Source: SIG607 sp045601805
GTDB taxonomy: Bacteria; Bacillota; Clostridia; Oscillospirales; Acutalibacteraceae
NCBI GenBank assembly: GCA_045601805.1
Contig: JAZSAJ010000022.1
Location: forward strand, 1-32,252
Direction of reading: 5' to 3'
DNA length: 32,252 nucleotides
Within the stretch, counting starts at the first letter, position 1. Each line of letters begins with the position of its first letter. Below, piece after piece: positions 22,241 through 29,655 of this stretch. The notes beneath the pieces are model-generated. The model was given only the letters and a program-made list of their open reading frames with translations. It had not been told where the DNA came from and ran no database searches. Both the position numbers and the translations under genes were made by a program.

Positions 22241-24226
22241 TTATTCAAGGGGTGTATAAGCAGTTTTATCGTCAACCGAAATTTCTTCTGAAAAGAAGTA
22301 GGCATCAAGCGCGGCTTTTACAACGGTACCTGCCGCAAAGCCCGAATTTCCGTGTTCTAAAACAACCGCAACGGCTATTTCGGGGTTATCAAACGGGGCA
22401 AAGGCAATAAATATGCTGTGGTCAATTCCGGCATTTTGCGAAGTACCCGTTTTGCCGCCCACTTTAATTGGGTAACTGCCAAACACTGTACTACCCGTTC
22501 CGTCTTCGGTAACCGAAAGCATACCTTTTTTAACCGAAGAAATAGCATAATCGGAAATTTCCACCTTATTTAAAACTTCGTTTTCGGTTGCTTTAACGGT
22601 TTCACTTAAATCATAAGCCATTATTTTATCAATTAGAGTTGCTTTATATCTTGTTCCGCCGTTTGCAAGGGTTGAAGTATAAACGGCAAGTTGCAAAGGT
22701 GTAAAGGCATTTTTTTGGCCAATTGAAATTTGCAAGGTGTCGCCGCTGCCTTCGTTTACCTTGGCAAAAATACCCTTTGAGTCGCCAATTTCAACACCTG
22801 TTTTAACCCCCAAACCAAACTGGTTAAAGTAACTGCCAAGTTTGGTTGCGCCAACGCGTCTGCCCACTTCAAAAAAGTAATAGTTACAAGAACGCGCCAA
22901 TGCCCTTGTTAACGAAATTGGGCCGTGGGTACCCATACAAGAGGGTTTGTAATCTTTAAAATAATTATATCTTTTTACACAGTTTATGTGTTCATCTGCC
23001 GTTAATAAGTTGTTATCAATACCCGCAATGGCAACCACCGGTTTAATTGTTGAACCAATTGGGTAAACGCCCTGAAACGCGCGGTTTATTAGCGGGTTAT
23101 TGGGTGCGTTTGCAATGGATTCGTAATCGTTTAAATATGTGTTAAAATCAAAACTTGGGTTATTGGCAGAAGCAAAAATTTGCCCTGTTTTTACATTCAT
23201 AACCACCGCGGCGCCGCCTGTGCATTTACCGCCGTTTGCGTTTAAATTACGCACGGTATCGTTTAGGGCGTTTTGAACACTGTTTTGAATTTTTTTGTCA
23301 AGTGTTAGCATAACCGTTTTGCCGGGAATTGGCTTTTTGGTTATTTCGGTTTTAACTACCGCGCCCTCGTCGTCAATATAATAGGTAATTTGACCGTCGG
23401 TACCCTTTAAAACATCTTCGCAGTACGCTTCTATACCGCTTTTGCCAACCTTATCGCTATAGGTATAACCTTTATCTTTAAGGCCAACAATGTTTTTTTC
23501 TTTATCGCCGTACCATTCTTCAGCATAAATTGGGCCAACTGTTCCAATAAGGTGAACGGGTGCAGAATCGCTATAGTACCTAACCGGCGCGGTGTCTACT
23601 GTTACACCTTTAAGCAAATAACCGTTTTCGCTAACACCTTGCATTACCTTTGCAGGTACATCTTCGGCAAAGGTATAAGGGTTTACAACCGAAAACTGCG
23701 CGTGTGTCATTGAATACCTAACACCCATAATTATACGAGCTTCTTCTTTTGAATAATTTTCTAAAGAATAGGTTTCTGTAAGTTTTTCAAAAACATTTTC
23801 GGCGGTAGCATAATGAGCAAGTTCTATTTCCGCAAGAAATGCGCTGTTATCCTCTTTGGTATAGCCGTAAGGCGCCGTATTTTGTAACGGCAAACTGTCG
23901 GTCCATTCGGTTTCGTTTTGTTTAAAATAATTACACAAAGAAAGTATTGTGTCGTTTAGTTTTTCACGGTCAATATATGCGCTGTTAAAAACAACATTAT
24001 AACCTTCGCGGTTTACGGCAAGTTCGCGGCCGTAACTATCTAAAATTTCACCGCGCGGCGCTTTTAGTGTAGCAGTACGGGCGGTAAGGCCCGAAGTATC
24101 TATAATATTTTCTTGTTTGTTAAAAAGTTGTAAAGATGCAAGGCGCAAAGAATAAAGAATTAGCACCGATGCCAAAACAATGCACATCGTGTTTAACCTT
24201 GAATCTTTTTTCTTTGGAAAGGGCAT
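22241..24226 (-). CDS. mrdA: Penicillin-binding protein 2 (class B transpeptidase)
   Basis: This 661-residue membrane-anchored transpeptidase cross-links peptidoglycan in the elongation complex. There is one N-terminal helix (about 12-33), then the PBP dimerisation/pedestal domain starting at APRGEILDSYGRELA, and a C-terminal transpeptidase domain. The active site shows SxxK at S392-K395 (GSTIKP), SxN at 446-448 (SCN) and KTG at 592-594. Length and position after mreD identify it as the PBP2/MrdA partner of RodA rather than FtsI. It starts 15 bp after mreD. Confidence 0.93.
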   Translation of the reverse strand: MPFPKKKDSRLNTMCIVLASVLILYSLRLASLQLFNKQENIIDTSGLTARTATLKAPRGEILDSYGRELAVNREGYNVVFNSAYIDREKLNDTILSLCNYFKQNETEWTDSLPLQNTAPYGYTKEDNSAFLAEIELAHYATAENVFEKLTETYSLENYSKEEARIIMGVRYSMTHAQFSVVNPYTFAEDVPAKVMQGVSENGYLLKGVTVDTAPVRYYSDSAPVHLIGTVGPIYAEEWYGDKEKNIVGLKDKGYTYSDKVGKSGIEAYCEDVLKGTDGQITYYIDDEGAVVKTEITKKPIPGKTVMLTLDKKIQNSVQNALNDTVRNLNANGGKCTGGAAVVMNVKTGQIFASANNPSFDFNTYLNDYESIANAPNNPLINRAFQGVYPIGSTIKPVVAIAGIDNNLLTADEHINCVKRYNYFKDYKPSCMGTHGPISLTRALARSCNYYFFEVGRRVGATKLGSYFNQFGLGVKTGVEIGDSKGIFAKVNEGSGDTLQISIGQKNAFTPLQLAVYTSTLANGGTRYKATLIDKIMAYDLSETVKATENEVLNKVEISDYAISSVKKGMLSVTEDGTGSTVFGSYPIKVGGKTGTSQNAGIDHSIFIAFAPFDNPEIAVAVVLEHGNSGFAAGTVVKAALDAYFFSEEISVDDKTAYTPLE

Positions 24227-24241
24227 CGGGTTTCACCTCTG

Positions 24242-24736
24242 TTATTCTTGTTTGTTTCTTTCTAAAAAGTAAAATGGTATGCAAAAAAGCGATGTATAAA
24301 ATGCCGACGGCAAAGAAATATTAAGCAAATAATACATTTTTCCTTGAACATCGGGCAAATAACAAGCAACAAGCCATTTTATTGCAAAATACAAAAATGC
24401 CGTTATTACGGTTGCAACAATATACGCCCAAATGTTGCGGTTAAAGAAAAAGGTTACCGAAATTCCAACCAAAAAACCGCAAACACTTAAAAATATTGTG
24501 TTAAAAACGGTATCGTTTACAAAGGCAATATCGGCAAGAATTCCGCAAAACAGGCCAAAGAAAAGCCCTATTACTTCGCCTTTATACATTGCCACCGCCA
24601 CAACAAGCGGTAAAAGTAAAAACGGAGTGGCCGTAGCAATTTTAAAGGTTATTAACCCGCTACCCGTAAATAAAAATATTAAAACCGCCAAAACCGTTTC
24701 TTTTATTGGTATACCGTTTGTTTTACTGAACATCAC
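24242..24736 (-). CDS. mreD: Rod shape-determining protein MreD
   Basis: This 164-residue, highly hydrophobic protein has about five membrane segments and typical MreD size. Sequence conservation in this family is low, so the assignment rests on topology, length, the GLFFGLFCGILADI segment, and its position between mreC and PBP2. Its start overlaps the mreC 3' end by 14 bp; GGGGAG lies upstream. It links the MreB cytoskeleton to wall synthesis in the membrane. Confidence 0.9.
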   Translation of the reverse strand: MMFSKTNGIPIKETVLAVLIFLFTGSGLITFKIATATPFLLLPLVVAVAMYKGEVIGLFFGLFCGILADIAFVNDTVFNTIFLSVCGFLVGISVTFFFNRNIWAYIVATVITAFLYFAIKWLVACYLPDVQGKMYYLLNISLPSAFYTSLFCIPFYFLERNKQE

Positions 24737-25577
24737 TAAACACTCCCCGAGAAGAAAAGTCTGTGATAATCATTACCCTTTTTAAAGTGTCAAAATCGGC
24801 AAACGGGGTTATTGTGGCATAGGTTGAAAAGGTTACGCTGTCGTTTTTTATGTTATCAACGGTGCCAACCAAAAGCCCTTCGGGGAAAACACCCTCGCCG
24901 CTTGTAACAATATAGTCTCCAACGGCAACGGTACAATCCCTTGAAAGATTATATAGTTTTGCTTTGCCTTCTGCCGCTAAATCGGCGGTGCCGCCCAAAA
25001 CACCGGGGTCATCGGTGCGGCTGTCATTTGCGCCGACCACGACTTTAGGGTTTAAAAAGGTAACAACCTTACAAGAAGTTAGCGAAACAGTATCAACATA
25101 CCCAAGCAAATAGTTGCCCACAATAACAGGGTCCTTTGCCTTTACACCGTTTACAGTTCCTTTGTTAAGGGTAAAACCTTTGTAAATATCTGATTTATCC
25201 TTCGCTATAACCTTTGCGCTGCAAAATTTATAATCGGGGTTTGCCTCTTTCATATCAAGGTATTCTTCGTAAAATTCGTTTTCGTTATTAAGGCGCTGGT
25301 TTTCGGCAACAAGTTCGTTGTAATTTGCCATTTTTTCTTCTAACTGCTTGTTTTCAAGAATAAGTTTATTGCCGTCACGAATACCGCGATTTATATCTGA
25401 TACAGCATCGGCTATTCCGCCAAACAGTTGTTGAAACGGGGTAATTATAACACCGAGCACACTTGCCCCCGGCGAAAAAACACCCACAATGGCGCGCGCC
25501 GTAATGCATACGGCAATTATTATGCAAAGTGCCGCTGCACAAATTTTAAATTTTTTAGTGCGCAGAAAAAATTTCAT
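24723..25577 (-). CDS. mreC: Rod shape-determining protein MreC
   Basis: This 284-residue bitopic membrane protein organises the elongation complex outside the membrane. It has an N-terminal anchor (about 10-32), a coiled coil (about 62-108, rich in N, E, L) that drives dimerisation, and the MreC beta-barrel core with DKSDIYKGFTLNKGTVNGVKAKDPVI and DYIVTSGEGVFPEGLLVG. The order mreB-mreC-mreD is standard. Confidence 0.95.
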   Translation of the reverse strand: MKFFLRTKKFKICAAALCIIIAVCITARAIVGVFSPGASVLGVIITPFQQLFGGIADAVSDINRGIRDGNKLILENKQLEEKMANYNELVAENQRLNNENEFYEEYLDMKEANPDYKFCSAKVIAKDKSDIYKGFTLNKGTVNGVKAKDPVIVGNYLLGYVDTVSLTSCKVVTFLNPKVVVGANDSRTDDPGVLGGTADLAAEGKAKLYNLSRDCTVAVGDYIVTSGEGVFPEGLLVGTVDNIKNDSVTFSTYATITPFADFDTLKRVMIITDFSSRGVFSDVQ

Positions 25578-25592
25578 ACTTTTTTCACTTTC

Positions 25593-26609
25593 TTATCTAA
25601 ATCTTTTTCCGTGACGGAAAACATAGTTTTCAAAGCCGTTCTTTTCTTCAAGTCGTTTTTGTGTGCCCAAAACAACACAGTCAATTGGGGAATCGGCAAC
25701 ACGCACCGGCATTCCCGTTTTGTTTGCAATAAGTTGGGGGAGTCCGCGCAAAAGTGCTGTTCCGCCCGTTAAGGTAATACCCCTGTCAATAATATCGGCC
25801 GAAAGTTCGGGCGGTGTTTTTTCAAGCGTTAAACGAATTGTTTCAACAATTTTGTCTACAACTTCTTTCATTGCTTCGCGCACTTCAGCAGACGAAATAT
25901 TTGCGTTTTTGGGCAAACCGTCTAAACCGCGTCCGCGTATTTCAATGGTTTTTTCATCGTCATATGGCAGTGCCGAGCCAATTTCAATTTTAATTTGTTC
26001 GGCGGTGCGTTCACCAATAAGTAAGTTATGCTTTTTCTTAATGTAGTTAATTATTGCTTGGTCAAGCCCGTCACCTGCAATTCTTAAAGACTGCGAAGTA
26101 ACAATATCGCCAAGCGAAATAACAGCAACGTCGGTTGTTCCGCCGCCAATATCGGCAACCATGTTGCCTGCCGCTTCCCAAATGGGAAGATTTGCGCCAA
26201 CCGCTGCCGCCATTGGTTCTTCTATTAAATCAATTTCAGAAGCGCCTGCCTGTTTTGCGGCATCGTACACCGCGCGGCTTTCAACTTCGGTAATACCTGC
26301 AGGAATACAAAGTACCATTCTTACCCTTGAAAAGAACGAGCCCTTTAACGCCCTTGCAATAAACCTTTTAAGCATTGCCGCAGTAACATCAAAGTCGGCA
26401 ATAACGCCGTCGCGAAGCGGCCTTACCGCAAGAATTGAACCGGGTGTTCTTCCTATCATTTCTTTGGCTTCGGTGCCAACCGCCCTTACAGCATCGTTGC
26501 GCACATCATACGCCACAACCGACGGTTCTCGCATTATTATTCCTTTGCCCTTTACACAAACAAGTGTGCTGGAAGTACCAAGGTCAACGCCAATATCTGT
26601 TGTAAACAT
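25593..26609 (-). CDS. mreB: Rod shape-determining protein MreB (bacterial actin)
   Basis: This 338-residue ATP-binding actin homologue forms the filaments that guide lateral wall growth. Phosphate-binding loops are GVDLGTSSTLV near the N-terminus and VADIGGGTTDVAVISLGD in the middle. Also seen are EEPMAAAVGANLP and LTGGTALLRGLPQLI. Length is normal. AAAGGAG precedes the start. The gene follows dagK by 13 bp, so transcription probably comes from upstream of dagK. Mbl is a close paralogue; position favours MreB. Confidence 0.96.
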   Translation of the reverse strand: MFTTDIGVDLGTSSTLVCVKGKGIIMREPSVVAYDVRNDAVRAVGTEAKEMIGRTPGSILAVRPLRDGVIADFDVTAAMLKRFIARALKGSFFSRVRMVLCIPAGITEVESRAVYDAAKQAGASEIDLIEEPMAAAVGANLPIWEAAGNMVADIGGGTTDVAVISLGDIVTSQSLRIAGDGLDQAIINYIKKKHNLLIGERTAEQIKIEIGSALPYDDEKTIEIRGRGLDGLPKNANISSAEVREAMKEVVDKIVETIRLTLEKTPPELSADIIDRGITLTGGTALLRGLPQLIANKTGMPVRVADSPIDCVVLGTQKRLEEKNGFENYVFRHGKRFR

Positions 26610-26622
26610 AAATTGTTCTCCT

Positions 26623-27534
26623 TTATTTGTGTTTTCTTGCGGTTTGCTTTGGAACTATAAAGTTCACCGCGCTATGCAGGTTTTCTGCTTTTATATAATC
26701 TTTTCCTTCGGCTTTTTCACCGTCAAGGGTAAAACTTACACCGTTTGCACCAAAGATTTCTACCTCTTTTGCATGAAGAAAATCAATATTTTTGCGGTTT
26801 AAATCTTTCTTTAAAATTCCGTCTATAATATCGTTTAAATCGGTTATGGTTGAAGGGTTTCTTATGAGCATTACCTCAAACATACCGTCGTTAAGTTCAA
26901 CTGTTTTTTGGTCAAAGCGAACAACACCGCCAACACTTAATGAATTTGAAATACTGCCAAACAAAAAATCGTCTTCAATTGTTTCGCCGTCACAAACAAA
27001 TTTTAAATGAATTGGCTTTATGTTGCCAACCGCTTTAATACCCTCTATTAAATATGCCGCCTGTCCCAAAATATTTTTAATGTCTTGCGGTGCGCCATAC
27101 GATGCCTCGGTAAAAGCGCCAAACGAAGCAGTATAGGTAAAATAGCGGTTGCCAAAAGCACCAACATCAAGCGGTATTACATTTCTCTCTGTAATATCTT
27201 TTGCCGCTTGCGTTGCTTTTTTAGAAATTTTAAGACCACTTGACCATTCGTTTAGCGTGCCTGCGGGAATATAGCCCAAAACAAATTCGTTTTTATTACT
27301 CATCATACCGGTAATAACTTCGTTTAGGGTGCCGTCGCCGCCGCAACAAACTATTGTGTCGTATTTATGTGACAGCGTGGCGACTGTTTCTATAGCATCG
27401 CCCCCACACTTTGTTGGATATACGGTAACTTCATGTCCGTTTTCTGAAAGTATGCTAATTACACTTAATAAATCGTTTTTAATTTTTGCCCTGCCCGAAC
27501 GCGGGTTTACAACCAAAAAAGTATTGTGTTTCAC
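26623..27534 (-). CDS. dagK: Diacylglycerol/lipid kinase family protein (DagK/YegS type)
   Basis: This ~303-residue soluble lipid kinase has the DAGK catalytic domain: VVNPRSGR at the start, CCGGDGTLNEVITG (nucleotide binding) and GYIPAGTLNEWS, where PxGTxND is usual. The C-terminal beta domain ends with FTLDGEKAEG. Likely substrates are diacylglycerol or related lipids, recycling them to phosphatidic acid; the exact lipid is unknown. The start at 27534 (GTG) is 8 bp after AAGGAG. The GTG at 27543 overlaps that site and is less likely. The ribosome binding site directly abuts the inverted-repeat element at 27548. Confidence 0.88.
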   Translation of the reverse strand: MKHNTFLVVNPRSGRAKIKNDLLSVISILSENGHEVTVYPTKCGGDAIETVATLSHKYDTIVCCGGDGTLNEVITGMMSNKNEFVLGYIPAGTLNEWSSGLKISKKATQAAKDITERNVIPLDVGAFGNRYFTYTASFGAFTEASYGAPQDIKNILGQAAYLIEGIKAVGNIKPIHLKFVCDGETIEDDFLFGSISNSLSVGGVVRFDQKTVELNDGMFEVMLIRNPSTITDLNDIIDGILKKDLNRKNIDFLHAKEVEIFGANGVSFTLDGEKAEGKDYIKAENLHSAVNFIVPKQTARKHK

Positions 27535-27547
27535 ACAAATCACTCCT

Positions 27548-27824
27548 TAGCCAAAGCATTCAAACCCGAATCAGATTTTGGGTTTATGATTTTACGCTGT
27601 GGCTTTGTTAAAATACTCGTTAATCCGTTAGGATTAACTGCGTTTTGTGCCTCGCCACACCGAAAATCCTTTAATCACAAAATTCTCCGACCTAAAAGGC
27701 GCGGGTTTATGAGTGAATTTTGGTGATGAGAAGCACATAAGGCTGTCGCCTATGAGCGACAAAGAGCCAAAAGGCGCCTTAAACCCGCCCTTTTAGGCAG
27801 GTTCGGGTTTAAATGTTTTGGCTA
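27548..27824. mobile_element. 277-bp MITE-like element with 23-bp terminal inverted repeats
   Basis: The ends 27548-27570 and 27802-27824 are inverted repeats matching at 21 of 23 positions. Both begin with TA, compatible with TA-target insertion. Inside are the hairpin TTAATCC/GGATTAA (27620-27637) within a longer imperfect stem (GATTTT at 27588-27593 down to AAAATC at 27663-27668), an arm pair ATCACAAAATTC/GAATTTTGGTGAT (about 27674-27726), TGTCGC/GCGACA (27744-27761), and an inverted pair around CCTAAAAGG (27691) and CCTTTTAGG (27789). No gene is credible inside. It could be a transposon-derived miniature element, a structured RNA, or a large terminator for tsaD. Confidence 0.6.
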
Positions 27825-28819
27825 TAGTCAATAGGTAAAGTTGCGACTGCGTTTAAACTTACATCGCCTATATTGTTGTTTTTATATTCGTAATATGCCT
27901 GAACGCCCACCATTGCGGCGTTATCACCGCAATATTTAAGTTCGGGGCGGTAAAATTCAATTCCTCGTTTTTCACATTCTTCTGCCAAGCGTGTGCGAAG
28001 TTCACTGTTTGCCGAAACACCGCCGGCAAGTGCAATTTGTTTTATGTTTTCACGCTCTGCCGCTTTAAGTGTTTTTTCTATTAAAATATCGCAAACTTTT
28101 TTACGAAGTGTTGCGCACAAAACGGGAACATCTACGCTTTCGCCCTTTTGTTCCTTGTTGTGCAAAAGGTTTATTACGGCGGTTTTTATGCCCGAAAAAC
28201 TAAAATCGTATTCACCGTTAAGTTTAGGTGATGGTAACGGATAGGTTTTTTCATCAGCCACGGTTGCAATTTTATCAAGATTTACACCGCCGGGGTAAGA
28301 AAGCCCCATAACACGCGCGGCTTTATCTAAACATTCGCCTGCCGCATCGTCTTGTGTGGCGCCAAGCACCCTAAATTTTGTATAACTTTCCACAAGCGTT
28401 AAAACTGTGTTTCCGCCCGAAACCATAAGGCACAAAAAGGGTGGTTTTAAATTGGTGCCAATGTAGTTTGCCGCAATATGCGAACGCAAATGGTGAACGG
28501 GAATAAGCGGCACGCCTAAACTTAGCGCCAACCCTTTTGCAAAGTTTACCCCCACAAGCAAAGCGCCAATAAGCCCCGGCGCAAAGGTAACGGCAACGGC
28601 GTTAATATCGCTATAAGTTATACCCGCTTCCTTTAATGCTTGGTCAGTACAATGGCTTATTGCCTCTGTATGTCTGCGCGAAGCAATTTCGGGCACAACC
28701 CCACCGTAAAGGCGGTGTTCTTCAATTTGGGTTGCCACAACGCTTGAAAGTATTTCACGCTCGTTTGTTACGGCAACGGCTGTTTCATCGCACGATGATT
28801 CAACACTTAAAATAATCAT
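27809..28819 (-). CDS. tsaD: tRNA t6A37 threonylcarbamoyltransferase TsaD
   Basis: This 336-residue ASKHA-fold catalytic subunit transfers threonylcarbamoyl to A37 of tRNA with TsaB and TsaE. It has the N-terminal ILSVESSCDETAVAV, the metal-binding HHLRSH (H110, H114), VSGGNTVL, DFSFSGIKTAV, AGGVSANSELR and CGDNAAMVG with the metal-binding Asp. Length is near normal. The last four codons (SQNI) and the stop lie inside the right inverted repeat of the 277-bp element, so the original C-terminus seems to have been replaced. It starts 2 bp after the phosphatase-RimI gene. Confidence 0.96.
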   Translation of the reverse strand: MIILSVESSCDETAVAVTNEREILSSVVATQIEEHRLYGGVVPEIASRRHTEAISHCTDQALKEAGITYSDINAVAVTFAPGLIGALLVGVNFAKGLALSLGVPLIPVHHLRSHIAANYIGTNLKPPFLCLMVSGGNTVLTLVESYTKFRVLGATQDDAAGECLDKAARVMGLSYPGGVNLDKIATVADEKTYPLPSPKLNGEYDFSFSGIKTAVINLLHNKEQKGESVDVPVLCATLRKKVCDILIEKTLKAAERENIKQIALAGGVSANSELRTRLAEECEKRGIEFYRPELKYCGDNAAMVGVQAYYEYKNNNIGDVSLNAVATLPIDYSQNI

Positions 28820-28821
28820 AT

Positions 28822-29652
28822 CTAAAACCTTCTTGTAAAAATAAGGGCATCTTCTTTTGGGCTCTGGTAAAAATTTTTCCTTTCGCCCACTTGTTCCATT
28901 AAAAAGCGTTTATAAAGTTTTATTGCCGGCGTGTTGCTTTTTCTAACCTCTAAACTAAAAAACGCAAGTTTATTTTCCACACAGTATTCACAAACTTTTG
29001 TTAAAAGAGCGGTGGCAACGCCCTGTTTTTCGGCTTCTTTTTTTACTGCAATGTTGGTTATATAACCTTCATCGGCTACCACGCTTAAACCAACATAACC
29101 CACCGTTTTGCCGTTTTTCTTTGCCAAAAAGAAAACGGTGTTATTGTTCATTGCCGAACGGATAGAATTTTCGCTCCAAGGTTCGCTAAAGCGTTCTTTT
29201 TCAATTAAAGCAATATCGGGAATGTCTTTTTCATTGGCAACCGCTACTTCTATTTGTTTAATTCCAAGCAGTTGGTTAATTCCATTTACAATTTGTTTGG
29301 CACAGTCGCGGTAAACCGAAATATCACTGCCAAATGGGTCGGCAACACCCAAAACTTCAATTTTGTCCCCGTCTACGCCAAAAGATACAAGCGTTTGTTT
29401 GTGAGAGTCACCCATACAAACAATTTTGTCGGCTTCATCCACTAAATAAGGGTTTACCGTGCGCGAACGGTGGTCACTAATATCAACACCCATTTCGCCC
29501 ATTGCAAGCACACTGTTTTGGCTAACGGTATCGCCCGAAAAACCAAAACCTGCACTAACGGCAGTTATATCTTTTAATTTTAGGGAATTTACATACCCCT
29601 CTGCCATTGGGCTTCGGCAGGTATTCCCCGTGCAAACAAAAAGAATGTTCAT
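28822..29652 (-). CDS. Fusion: low-molecular-weight (arginine) phosphatase YwlE-like + RimI-type acetyltransferase
   Basis: This is one uninterrupted 276-residue reading frame with two domains. Residues 1-132 are a low-molecular-weight phosphatase: CTGNTCRSPMAE with nucleophile C7, R13 and general acid D105 in ADPFGSD. Thr11, where tyrosine phosphatases usually have Ile, is the residue linked to phosphoarginine specificity in YwlE. Residues ~134-276 are a GNAT acetyltransferase of the RimI family: EPWSENSI, ITNIAVKKEAEKQGVATALL (acetyl-CoA binding, ~198-217), LEVRKSNTPAIKLYKRF and the terminal RKNFYQSPKEDALIF. RimI acetylates the N-terminal Ala of ribosomal protein S18. It sits between polA (3 bp gap) and tsaD, a usual RimI neighbour. 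Confidence 0.88.
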   Translation of the reverse strand: MNILFVCTGNTCRSPMAEGYVNSLKLKDITAVSAGFGFSGDTVSQNSVLAMGEMGVDISDHRSRTVNPYLVDEADKIVCMGDSHKQTLVSFGVDGDKIEVLGVADPFGSDISVYRDCAKQIVNGINQLLGIKQIEVAVANEKDIPDIALIEKERFSEPWSENSIRSAMNNNTVFFLAKKNGKTVGYVGLSVVADEGYITNIAVKKEAEKQGVATALLTKVCEYCVENKLAFFSLEVRKSNTPAIKLYKRFLMEQVGERKNFYQSPKEDALIFTRRF

Positions 29653-29655
29653 AAT

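Noticed and set aside
26161..26802. 213-codon plus-strand open frame
   Set aside because: It is antisense to mreB and the end of dagK, which are certain genes; low-complexity Ser/Ile-rich product.
27526..27726. 66-codon frame inside the inverted-repeat element
   Set aside because: It is generated by hairpin sequence, has no ribosome binding site and no recognisable domain.
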